From: Holosporales bacterium
GTDB taxonomy: Bacteria > Pseudomonadota > Alphaproteobacteria > UBA3830 > JAIRWN01
Assembly: GCA_031267535.1 (NCBI GenBank)
Contig: JAIRYS010000015.1
Location: 1-41,109 of the forward strand
Direction: 5' to 3'
DNA length: 41,109 nt
In this document: piece by piece, positions 1 to 7,241 of the stretch
Layout of the letters: the number at the start of each line of letters is the position of its first letter
How positions within the stretch are numbered: position 1 is the stretch's first letter
Program-made: the position numbers and the translations under genes
The notes under the pieces: generated by a model
The model's database searches: none
What the model saw: the letters and a program-made list of their open reading frames with translations, nothing else
What the model was told of the DNA's origin: nothing

Positions 1-572
1 ATTCATATCCACCTCCGTTAATAAATTCATTTCAGATTGAAATGATTCGTCTGATGCAGGAACATGTTTGCCGAGGAGATTTTTAAACAAGACCAGTTCG
101 CAGAACTGACAATCGAGGAGGTCCTCTCGACCTCCGAGCCGCAGCTCAGGCTGCGTTGATGTAGCATTACGCTCATCAAACAAATCTTGGTGAACGCCCC
201 TTGACTGATGTGGCTCAGTATTAGACAAAGCGTCACACATACCACTTCTTACAAATGGCAGTGACAATTTGATCTGAGTTGATTGGGAAAGAGGCTTGTT
301 TAGATTTTGACTTAAGGAAGGCTGAACATTGACTATCTGACGAGCTGGGGGGGGGGGGTAGTCTTGTAACTGGCTGAATTGCTGGGTTTGATTGAGATCT
401 GAACTATTGTCTTATTTGCAATCTCTTGCCTATTAGTATTCGCAGTTGAAGCCGCTACTAATTCGGTGTTGTTACATGCCGCTCCGCTGTCTTTTCTTCC
501 CGCCATAGCTGCTAGAACTGCCTCCGTGTTACGTGATACTCCGCTTTTGCTTAAAACTTCTACTCCGACCAT
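1..572 (-). pseudogene. Frame-broken ORF with a C12 tract; possible phase-variable gene, partial at left edge
   Basis: No family is recognised. The likely start is the ATG at 572-570, because GAGGAG at 586-581 lies 8 nt upstream; a TTG at 617 would also be in frame but has no ribosome site. The first 70 or so residues are rich in Ala, Ser, Asn and Thr, with no clear signal peptide. The frame then enters a run of 12 C (plus-strand G at 347-358) coding for prolines and stops at 335-333. With 13 or 10 C the reading passes into another frame that has no stop for about 116 codons to the window edge. As written the gene is OFF or broken. It could be a contingency gene, a pseudogene or a homopolymer sequencing error. 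A ribosome site and ATG at 16-4 in the restored frame may start a separate downstream gene. Confidence 0.45.
347..358. repeat. G12 homopolymer tract
   Basis: Twelve consecutive G on the plus strand (C on the coding minus strand), the longest G/C run seen in the window. It lies exactly where two minus-strand open frames would be joined by a change of +1 or -2 bases. Poly-G/C runs of this length are known to be slippage-prone and to drive phase variation in other bacteria. That role here is inference. Confidence 0.9.
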
Positions 573-617
573 TGCGCTGACTCCTCGCTGAACATTTAAT
601 AACCCGAAGTCTTGCAA

Positions 618-1090
618 TAAATAATTAATTTACAGTTAAAGCGTTATGTTGCTTTTAAACAATCCTCAAGACTATGCTTCTTAAACCCTCCAGACCGCCT
701 CTAGAGACCGTTTGTACTCTGATTAAGAGACTTTGGAAACTTCCACCGGGCATAGTACATTTCTAAAGCGCCTCTCTAGATCTCCTTCTGAAACCTCCGC
801 CCCTTAGAAACTAAGAGACTTCGGAAAAATAACCCATGCGTCGTGTTTTTTTAGAAGGCGCCCTAGATTTCCTTTTGCGACCACTTCACTCTGAAAATAT
901 CGCAAACAATGAAATAAAAAGATTTCTGTACTGGTTTTCAACGCCTAGTCCTAAAGATTAAATTGCCGAGTTAGATTTTTACTGAATCTACCTATCTTTA
1001 TAATAATTTCCCATTAGAAAAAGTTCATAATTACTTGATTTTTAATATATTATTAAAAAATACTTTAATTTTGATGCGAATTTTATTAAA
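618..1090. other. Gene-free region between the minus-strand ORF and the portal gene
   Basis: About 470 bases with no open frame I can support on either strand. The first two thirds hold a degenerate direct repeat of about 85-88 bp (described separately). The last 140 bases, before the portal gene, are very AT-rich and may hold its promoter, though no convincing -35/-10 pair was found. A terminase gene would be expected in front of a portal gene, and none is present here. Confidence 0.6.
725..897. repeat. Degenerate direct repeat, two units of about 85-88 bp
   Basis: Unit A runs 725-812 and unit B 813-897. Both begin with the block AAGAGACTT-GGAAA and share a second block about 45 bp later, of the form GCGCC-CTAGAT-TCCTT-TG. 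The sequence at 698-724 resembles the tail of a further, truncated unit. The units are tandem and non-coding. Function unknown. Confidence 0.45.
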
Positions 1091-2323
1091 ATGCATCAAT
1101 CGATTAATTGTAACAACAGTACAAGACTGATGAATAAATTTACAAAAAGTTTACTGAAGCTAAAGGCAGGATTTAGAAAGCCGAACAGCGCAAATGTTTT
1201 GGCTTTTAGCGACAACATGCCACCAGTATGGACGCCACGAGCTTATAAAAATTTAGCCAATGAGGGATATAAAAAGAACGTGATAGCCTACAGAGCCATC
1301 AATCTTATATCCCGCGGCATAGCTGCTGTGCCTTTGAAACTGTTCAGTTTTGGAACTGCGCTGACAAGCGGTGAACATATTGTCGCCAGCCTTTTGGATC
1401 ATCCCAACAGCGATCAAACCAGATCAGAGTTCTTGGAAACTTTGACTTGTCATCTGTTGATGTCGGGTAATGCATACATTTATTTGCACTACGAAGACGA
1501 CGTATTCCCAATCACCATGCATTTGCTTAGGCCAGATAGGGTGAAAATTAAAGCGGATAAAATGGGCAAGGTTACTGAATATGATTATGGTCAAAATAGG
1601 CAAATTCCCTCCTATTCAACCAAATTTAAAAGAAAGCAAGTTTTGCACCTTAAATTCTTTAACCCACTAGATGATTTCTATGGCCTGAGTCCCATTGAGG
1701 CCGCCGCGATAGCGATAGATCAATATAATGCCGTGTCGTCACACAATTTATCGCTGCTTCAGAATGGCGGCCGTCCTTCCGGCTGCCTCATTTTGAAAAA
1801 TAAAGAATTTATGACTGAGCAGCAAAAACAAGCTTTAAGGGCAAGCATAAAAAAATCATACGAAGGAGCGCTGAATGCCGGAAAGACGATGGTTCTTGAG
1901 GGTGATTTTGAGTGGAAGGAAATGGGTTTGTCGCCGAAAGACCTGGATTTTGTAACCGGGAAAACCTTCTCTGCCCGAGAAATATCGCAAGCCTTTGGGG
2001 TTCCGCCTATGTTGGTTGGCGTACCGGGAGACGCTACTTTTTCAAACTATCGCGAAGCGAGATATCACCTTTGGGAAGATACAATTTTGCCGCTGTTGGA
2101 TTACGTTCTAAGTCAGCTAAATGAAGCTCTTATAGACACAGGCGATCGTAACAATCTGGTTATTAGTTACAACGAGGACGAAATTTATGCTCTTTCGCTA
2201 AAGCGAGACAGCGTGTGGAAGCGCATTTCGGAAGCAGAGTTTTTAACCACTAACGAAAAGCGGCAAGCTTTGGGATTTGGTCCCATAGACGGCGGCGACA
2301 GTTTAGGAAAAATGCCCGATTAG
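1091..2323 (+). CDS. GTA/HK97-family phage portal protein
   Basis: Predicted portal protein, the ring at the capsid vertex through which DNA passes, matching RcGTA orfg3 in family and position. Seen in the sequence: a PVWTPR segment near residue 45, the conserved VIAYRAINLISRGIAAVPL stretch, LLMSGNAYIYL, a central F-G-LSPIEAAA segment, and the typical C-terminal FSAREISQAFGVPPMLVG followed by FSNYREARYHLWEDTI. Length (410 aa) is normal for the family. The start is uncertain: the ATG at 1130 gives a spacing to PVWTPR closer to relatives, and neither start has a good ribosome site. It is the first gene of the head module, and the prohead protease follows 26 nt later. Confidence 0.9.
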   Translation: MHQSINCNNSTRLMNKFTKSLLKLKAGFRKPNSANVLAFSDNMPPVWTPRAYKNLANEGYKKNVIAYRAINLISRGIAAVPLKLFSFGTALTSGEHIVASLLDHPNSDQTRSEFLETLTCHLLMSGNAYIYLHYEDDVFPITMHLLRPDRVKIKADKMGKVTEYDYGQNRQIPSYSTKFKRKQVLHLKFFNPLDDFYGLSPIEAAAIAIDQYNAVSSHNLSLLQNGGRPSGCLILKNKEFMTEQQKQALRASIKKSYEGALNAGKTMVLEGDFEWKEMGLSPKDLDFVTGKTFSAREISQAFGVPPMLVGVPGDATFSNYREARYHLWEDTILPLLDYVLSQLNEALIDTGDRNNLVISYNEDEIYALSLKRDSVWKRISEAEFLTTNEKRQALGFGPIDGGDSLGKMPD

Positions 2324-2349
2324 ACACAATTTTTAAGAGGAGGAGCTCT

Positions 2350-2970
2350 GTGAAAACATATTTATCACCCGCGATTGACGCCGCTGAATTTACATGCGCT
2401 CAGAGACAATTTGCGATCAAAAGTCTGTCTGCGTCCGGTGAATTTCAAGGATATGCAAGCGTGTTCGACGTGGTGGATCAACAAGGCGACGTAGTTGAAA
2501 AGGGCGCTTTCAAAGACTGCCTTGAAAAAGCAAAAATCCTTGGAAGCTATCCAAAGCTTCTTTGGCAACATGACCAAAAGAAGCCAATAGGGCGCATTTT
2601 GGAGCTTAGAGAAGACAGGCACGGTCTGTTTATCCACGCCCAGCTTCTGTTGGAGGTGAAGCAGGCAAAGGAAGCATATGCTTTGCTTAAAAATAAAGCC
2701 ATAGAAGGTATGTCCATAGGATATAGGGTGATCAGATCAACCAGAGACTCAAAGACAAGTTCGGTGAGGCGCTTGCTTAAACTGGATTTACTGGAAGTAT
2801 CGCTTGTAACTTTTGCAGCCAATCCCAGGGCATGCATAACAGATGTGAAGTCCGCTGAGACAAGCGAGGCTGAAGCATGGTTGGCCGCCGACATACATCG
2901 CTTAGCGGCCATCATAAGGGGACTGACGTTTAATTCTAACAAGGAGGAAAGACATGAAATCGAATGTTAA
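2350..2970 (+). CDS. HK97-family prohead protease (GTA orfg4-like)
   Basis: Serine protease predicted to remove the N-terminal scaffold region of the capsid protein during head maturation. The sequence has the family's landmarks: GYASVFDVVDQQGDVV near residues 34-49, the catalytic His in WQHD (about residue 74) followed by PIGRI, the catalytic Ser in GMSIGYR (about residue 122), and LLEVSLVTFAANPRA. Length 206 aa is usual. The GTG start at 2350 is chosen because AAGAGGAGG lies just upstream. It overlaps the capsid gene start by 17 nt, indicating tight co-translation. The catalytic residues are intact, unlike the frame of its presumed substrate. Confidence 0.9.
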   Translation: MKTYLSPAIDAAEFTCAQRQFAIKSLSASGEFQGYASVFDVVDQQGDVVEKGAFKDCLEKAKILGSYPKLLWQHDQKKPIGRILELREDRHGLFIHAQLLLEVKQAKEAYALLKNKAIEGMSIGYRVIRSTRDSKTSSVRRLLKLDLLEVSLVTFAANPRACITDVKSAETSEAEAWLAADIHRLAAIIRGLTFNSNKEERHEIEC

Positions 2971-4184
2971 TGAGGCATTGGACGGTCTATATAGCGCATT
3001 TCATGAGTTTAAAAGCTCAAACGGCGACAGACTTAACGAACTAGAGGAAAAGATAGCCGCTAAGAATCAAGCGGGCGGGCAAATGACAGACAGAGTTAAA
3101 AAGCTTGACGCCGTAATTAATAAGGCGGGGGCCAGATTACGCGAAATAAGCATGAAACAAAACGATAGAGAGGAGATCGTTATGAAACAACAAACCGACA
3201 ATAACCAAGAACATAAGCAAGCAATCGCAAATTACCTTCGTAAAGGCGATGATGCGTGTATCAGAGAAATCTGTACGAAAGCGGCGCTAAGCTCTGCTAC
3301 TGACAACATAGGCGGTTTTATTATGCCCGCTGAAGTCGTACACCAAATGAACAAGGCTTTGCATTCGACGTCATCAATGCGATCCATCGCACGGGTAACA
3401 ACGATATCAACCAGCGCGCTAGAGGTGCTTATTGAGAAAAAGCTGCCTAACGCTGGTTGGGCAAATGAAACCGACGCTAGAGATGAAACAGACGCCCCTG
3501 AACTAGAAAAAATCAGCATAGACGTTCACGCGATTTACGCCAAACCTAAGGCCAGTCAGCAGCTTCTGGACGACGGTAAGATAGATGTAGAAGAATGGCT
3601 TATGACAACCATTGCCGAAGAAAATCGCTGCTGTTGAGAATCAAGCCTTTGTCAATGGAGACGGCAACAATAAGCCCAAAGGCTTTTTGGCTTATGAAGG
3701 CGGGGACAAAGAATCGTGGGAATGGGGTAAGATTGAGACCATCAAGTCCGGGGCCAATGGAACCTTCGGCGATGATCCAGCCGGACTTATGATGGACGTG
3801 TTGGGTTCGCTTAAGCCACAGTACTTGCAAGGGGCAGTATGGGTTATGCCAAGATCTACCCTGGCCGAAGTTCGTAAGATTAGGGACAGAGATTCCGGTC
3901 GCTATCTTTGGACGCCAAATCTAGAACAAGCTTCGCCTTCCATTCTACTTGGATATCCAGTGGTGATTATGGACGATATGCCTGTTCTGGCCAATGGAAC
4001 CGCAAGTAAATCCGCGGCGTTTGGCAACTTTAAGTCTGGGTACCAGATTGTCGACAGACAAGAATTGCAAATCATTCGCGATCCGTTTTCAGCCAAACCT
4101 TTTGTCGAATTCTATGTAACAAAACGCGTAGGCGGCGCGATTGTTGACTTTGATGCAATCAAGATTGTGGATTTCTCAAAGTAG
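2954..4184 (+). pseudogene. Major capsid protein (HK97 fold, GTA orfg5-like), frameshifted
   Basis: Major capsid gene split into two frames. The first frame (2954 to the stop at 3637) gives an N-terminal coiled-coil scaffold region (about residues 1-76) and the start of the capsid fold, including GGFIMPAEVV and a DVEEWL segment. The second frame, from about 3624, continues with IAAVENQAFVNGDGNNKPKG, the expected next block of the family, and ends in FVEFYVTKRVGGAIVDFDA. Removing one A from the run at 3621-3624 restores a 409-residue protein of normal length. A strong ribosome site (AAGGAGG) precedes the start. It is either a true inactivating mutation, a sequencing error, or a +1 recoding site. 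A second start with its own ribosome site lies at 3182. Confidence 0.85.
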
Positions 4185-4195
4185 TTTTTTACAGT

Positions 4196-4260
4196 GGTGT
4201 ATCCAGTGTTCTGTGAACGCTCAGGACGCGGATACGCCCTTTGTCAATCGTATTTTTTTT
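4196..4260 (+). promoter_or_regulatory. Structured RNA leader or weak terminator between capsid and connector genes
   Basis: Bases 4196-4204 pair with 4230-4238 (9 bp with one G-U), enclosing a smaller hairpin of 4206-4211 with 4215-4220. A run of eight T follows at 4253-4260, about 15 nt after the stem, further than in a standard intrinsic terminator. This is the longest gap inside the head module. It may reduce transcription after the capsid gene or mark an RNA processing site. Confidence 0.4.
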
Positions 4261-4276
4261 GAACAGGGGGATAACC

Positions 4277-4885
4277 GTGTCATTAAAATTGCTGCAAAAG
4301 CCGGAATCAGAACCGATTAGATTGGATGATATAAAAAGCTTCCTACATCTTGAGCATGATCTAGATGACTACTTGCTAAATGTGCTGATAACAACGGCCA
4401 GGGAGCTAGTTGAGAAGTTCCTCGGTAGATCTTTGATAACCCAGAAATTGCAATACCAAAATCAGGTGGAGATTTGCGCTGAACCAACCAGGCTTTTGAA
4501 CGTAACGGAAGGTTGTCCGTTTGGCATGAATGTGAACATAGCGCTTCCTAACGCCCCAATTATTGAGGTTACTGACCTGATGTGTAATGGGGCGAGGGTT
4601 GAAGAGCCTAATTTTAAGCTAACAACAGTTGGCGACAGGGAAATTTTATCGCTGCAAACCAAAAAGTGTACAGGTCAGCCTTTGGATATATCGGCGCAAT
4701 ATACCGCCGGTTACGGTGACAAGGCCGAGGATGTGCCATCGACCATTCGACTGGCGATTATGCTTGTTGTCAGCCGTGTATACAAAGATCGCGATTTAAT
4801 GTCAAACGGGCAAGAAAATTTATTAGACGGCGTTAAACATTTGCTTTGCGCCTATCGAATAAATCAAGACATGTGGGTGAAATAA
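4277..4885 (+). CDS. Phage head-tail connector (gp6-like, GTA orfg6 adaptor)
   Basis: Predicted adaptor ring that docks under the portal. The N-terminal half has the typical helical pattern of the gp6-like family: EPIRLDDIKSFLHLEHD, then DDYLLNVLITTARELVEKFLGRSLI, followed by a beta-rich middle and a C-terminal YTAGYGDKAEDVPSTIRLAIML segment, a hallmark of this family. The GTG at 4277 is chosen because AGGGGG sits 6 nt upstream and relatives start close to this point; an in-frame start at 4241 adds 12 residues. About 202 aa, normal length. Its place after the capsid gene matches RcGTA order. Confidence 0.85.
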   Translation: MSLKLLQKPESEPIRLDDIKSFLHLEHDLDDYLLNVLITTARELVEKFLGRSLITQKLQYQNQVEICAEPTRLLNVTEGCPFGMNVNIALPNAPIIEVTDLMCNGARVEEPNFKLTTVGDREILSLQTKKCTGQPLDISAQYTAGYGDKAEDVPSTIRLAIMLVVSRVYKDRDLMSNGQENLLDGVKHLLCAYRINQDMWVK

Positions 4886-4896
4886 GAGATCGCGCA

Positions 4897-5211
4897 ATGA
4901 AAAGAAAAATATATTCGCCAAACGAAAGGGTGAGAATAGAGATGTATCAGCTGACACCAGACGGCTTAGGCGGTTTTAAGAAATCGTGGCGGTTATGGCG
5001 AGAAACAACCTGCCGTATGCAACAGGTTTTTAGCAAATCAAAGCGGAATGTAGATTTTCTGCTGAGCTTTAGCTGGACGCCAAATTTCCCGAATAATATC
5101 AGAATTATCAACAAAAAGGGCGAGCCGCTTTATCCAATAACGACGCCCTTAGAAAATGGCTTTGAGTCAATATTGATCACAGTAAGGAAAGGTAACAATG
5201 AGCAATTGTAA
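4897..5211 (+). CDS. Phage head closure/stopper protein (SPP1-family head-tail adaptor, orfg7-like)
   Basis: Small protein (104 aa) predicted to close the head beneath the connector. The middle has the family pattern, with LTPDGLGGFKKSW followed by a W-R-xx-TCRM strand and a C-terminal beta region ending at ESILITVRKG. The ATG at 4897 is preferred over an upstream in-frame codon at 4846 because it follows the connector stop closely and has GAGA just upstream. It overlaps the next gene by 14 nt. The assignment rests on size, pattern and position, and the primary similarity is weak. Confidence 0.7.
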   Translation: MKRKIYSPNERVRIEMYQLTPDGLGGFKKSWRLWRETTCRMQQVFSKSKRNVDFLLSFSWTPNFPNNIRIINKKGEPLYPITTPLENGFESILITVRKGNNEQL

Positions 5212-5578
5212 ATGGCCGTTTGTTATAACAAAATTTCTTGTCAAACAACTGCGAGAAGCCTGCGAGATTTTCACATGTCGCCTGAGTAACGACAAAGCAA
5301 CGCCCTACGCAATGTTGGAAATAGACGAAATAACTCCGGCGATTCCCGTAGATCGCGCCAAGGTGTCGTTCAGACTGCATGTGCACAACAACTATATAGG
5401 CAATCAAGAGGCCTTAAGCATTTCACAGAAAATAATCAGCATTTTGACTGGTAAGGCTTTTGATTTAGTCGACGATGAAACGAGCATTCGTGCCCGCGTA
5501 CGTTTCAAATACATTGGAAAAGAGCACAATGAGCACGCTTACAAATTCGACGGCCTAATAAGGCAAATAGGAGGATAG
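5198..5578 (+). CDS. Phage tail terminator-like protein (DUF3168, orfg8-like)
   Basis: Protein of 126 aa in the position of RcGTA orfg8, which caps the tail tube at the head end. The fold pattern is alpha then beta: an N-terminal helix, the RAKVSFRLHVHNNYIGNQEA strand region, a helix around ISQKIISILTG, and a final RARVRFKYIGKEHNEHAYKFDGLIR strand pair, typical of DUF3168 proteins. AAGG lies before the ATG at 5198. It begins inside the preceding gene and is followed by a GGAGG ribosome site for the small ORF at 5585. A tail terminator implies a long tail at some time, yet no tube gene follows. Confidence 0.7.
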   Translation: MSNCKWPFVITKFLVKQLREACEIFTCRLSNDKATPYAMLEIDEITPAIPVDRAKVSFRLHVHNNYIGNQEALSISQKIISILTGKAFDLVDDETSIRARVRFKYIGKEHNEHAYKFDGLIRQIGG

Positions 5579-5584
5579 TCGAAC

Positions 5585-5740
5585 ATGATGAATTTAGCCA
5601 ACTTAATACCAACTTCGGATTTAGAAGAGTACTGCATATACACCGAGGAAAGCGCAGTAGACGTTGTGCAAGAGCTTGAATCATATTTGCGCGAAAACTC
5701 TCGCATCAGGTTTTGTATAGACCCTAGCTGGATGAGCTAA
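5585..5740 (+). CDS. Small hypothetical protein in head-tail module (51 aa)
   Basis: Short frame of 51 codons, beginning with two ATG codons at 5585 and 5588, with GGAGG at 5570-5574 about 10 nt upstream. The protein is acidic, has a helical stretch (SAVDVVQELESYLREN) and ends FCIDPSWMS. It sits 6 nt after the orfg8-like gene and 4 nt before the next gene, so it is very probably translated as part of the operon. No family recognised. In RcGTA this slot holds the much larger major tail protein, which this is not. Confidence 0.6.
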   Translation: MMNLANLIPTSDLEEYCIYTEESAVDVVQELESYLRENSRIRFCIDPSWMS

Positions 5741-5744
5741 TTAA

Positions 5745-6254
5745 ATGAAAGAAAGCGAATTGATAATGAGCGTTGGGGGATTACCTCCTATGAGCGCTTA
5801 TGGTTGCAAACAAAGCCTGTTTCCAGCCGAAATTGGGGAAGTGCTGAGAGACATAAATGGCGAGCTTGTCTGCCTGGGTAACAATGCTCGTAAATACAGA
5901 AGCGTCATAACCGGACAAGACACTAATTCTGTGGCGCTTGACGGCTTGTGGATCGGCGCGCAAATACAGATAGGATGCATTCAAATGCTTTGGATCTGCT
6001 TAGATGAGGGTATACAAAATCTGCATATCAGCCGACCGGCCGTAGAAGGCTCGGTGGTGGCCGCAGACGAATCAGGAAACAGACTGGAAATTGAAAGTAT
6101 AGACGGAACAGATTTGAGGTTGCGTTCTGCTACTACAGAGAAATCTTTCGTCGGTTTCCGTCCATGGTTAACCATGCGGGTAGTTAACTTTATCATGCAA
6201 ACCGACGAATGGGGTAACGCCTGTTCCTGGAAGATTATCTTGGAAGAGGTATGA
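5745..6254 (+). CDS. Hypothetical phage/GTA module protein (169 aa)
   Basis: No family recognised. The protein is mixed alpha/beta with Gly-rich turns (SVGGLPPMSAYG, LDGLWIGAQIQIG) and a hydrophobic IQMLWICLDEGIQ segment. It has no signal peptide or clear membrane span. It follows the small ORF at 4 nt and runs in the operon direction, so a structural role is plausible by position only. The start could instead be the ATG at 5766; neither has a strong ribosome site. Its end lies 10 nt from the end of the convergent transporter gene, so transcription from the head module runs straight into that gene. Confidence 0.6.
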   Translation: MKESELIMSVGGLPPMSAYGCKQSLFPAEIGEVLRDINGELVCLGNNARKYRSVITGQDTNSVALDGLWIGAQIQIGCIQMLWICLDEGIQNLHISRPAVEGSVVAADESGNRLEIESIDGTDLRLRSATTEKSFVGFRPWLTMRVVNFIMQTDEWGNACSWKIILEEV

Positions 6255-6264
6255 AGATGAATAT

Positions 6265-7155
6265 CTACGCCGGCTTAGACAATTTACGCTTCTTGCTGCT
6301 TTCATTGTACACAAGGTACAACGTGCTTGGCGCGATAATCGCAGCCGCGATGTACAGATTCATGCCGGGTACGTCCCCAAAAAATATGAACCCGAAGGCT
6401 GCCGATACGATAAATTCGCAGTACCTAAAGGGCGCCAAAGCCGACAACTCGGCGGCAGCGTAGGCCTTAAAGATGAAATATTGGATTAAATTTCCTCCGG
6501 CGCCAAGGACAAACAGCCAAATAAGCTCGTTGCCAGTAGGACGAGCCCAATCGCACAGCGCTGGTATTAGGCTTAAGGCTGTCGTGCCTAAGGAGAAGTA
6601 AAAAAGCATCGTGAAACGATCTTCGTTATCGATCATTTTCTTTATGAGGATATCTTGAATGGCAAACAAAATGGCGGAAGCAACAGGAATCAATATAACT
6701 AACCGCAATGACACTCCATCCGGGCTCATAAGGAAATATAGGCCGCTAAAGCCTATGAACGTAGCGCGCCATCTGTTGGCGGAAATGCGTTCTTTTAAAA
6801 ATATGGCTGACAGGACGAGCACGAACAGAGGCAGCGTCCAAAATACCGTAGTCACCTCGGCCAACGGCATTTTGATAACTGAATAAACGCACAGCAAAAC
6901 CGACAAAAAGCCCAGAACAGAGCGCAATATGTTTAATCCTAAGTACTTAGTAACAAAAATTGACCGGCCGCGCTTGATAATAAAAGGAAGCAAAGTAATG
7001 AATCCGAAAAAGAATCTAAAAAAAGCGACTTCCAGCTCGGAAAGCCGCTGTCCAACGAATTTCATAACGGTATCGTTGGTTGAGCTGACCAAAAAGACTA
7101 AAAGCGAGAAAAATATGCCTTGTAGGTAGCCTGGGCGATTGAACCAATTTTGCAT
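6265..7155 (-). CDS. EamA/DMT-family transporter (SAM-carrier-like), inverted inside the phage module
   Basis: Inner-membrane transporter of the drug/metabolite superfamily, 296 aa, with about ten hydrophobic spans in two repeats. Seen: SSTNDTVMKFVGQRLSELEVAFFRFFFG at the first EamA repeat, a PLAEVTTVFWTLPLFV span, and a second repeat beginning near ILFAIQDILIKKMI and ending at a helix followed by the basic tail ESSKKRKLSKP. Length and pattern resemble the Rickettsia S-adenosylmethionine transporter and relatives of intracellular bacteria, but the substrate is not shown by sequence. It faces against all flanking phage genes and separates head from baseplate genes, as a cargo (moron) gene would. 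A hairpin followed by T5 lies directly before its ATG, which has no ribosome site. Confidence 0.85.
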   Translation of the reverse strand: MQNWFNRPGYLQGIFFSLLVFLVSSTNDTVMKFVGQRLSELEVAFFRFFFGFITLLPFIIKRGRSIFVTKYLGLNILRSVLGFLSVLLCVYSVIKMPLAEVTTVFWTLPLFVLVLSAIFLKERISANRWRATFIGFSGLYFLMSPDGVSLRLVILIPVASAILFAIQDILIKKMIDNEDRFTMLFYFSLGTTALSLIPALCDWARPTGNELIWLFVLGAGGNLIQYFIFKAYAAAELSALAPFRYCEFIVSAAFGFIFFGDVPGMNLYIAAAIIAPSTLYLVYNESSKKRKLSKPA

Positions 7156-7163
7156 AAAAACAC

Positions 7164-7186
7164 GCTCTTCGGAATTTCCGCAGAGC
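7164..7186 (-). terminator. Hairpin plus T5 directly before the transporter start (attenuator-like)
   Basis: On the minus strand a 9 bp stem with one internal mismatch and a 3 nt loop (7186 to 7164) is followed by GTG, TTTTT and then the ATG at 7155. It has the shape of a short intrinsic terminator, so it may attenuate the transporter gene, shield its start codon, or end minus-strand transcripts coming from upstream. Confidence 0.4.
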
Positions 7187-7241
7187 TTAGCAAAAGATTA
7201 AAGAAAAATTAAGTCCATACTTTATGGCTTGATAGGAACCT

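Noticed and set aside
27-245. Minus-strand ORF of 72 codons at the left edge
   Set aside because: It is in a different frame from the longer open stretch over the same bases, which has no stop to the window edge, and it has no ribosome site or recognisable product.
6265-7140. Several short plus-strand ORFs across the transporter gene
   Set aside because: They are antisense shadows of a full-length membrane protein with coherent spans.
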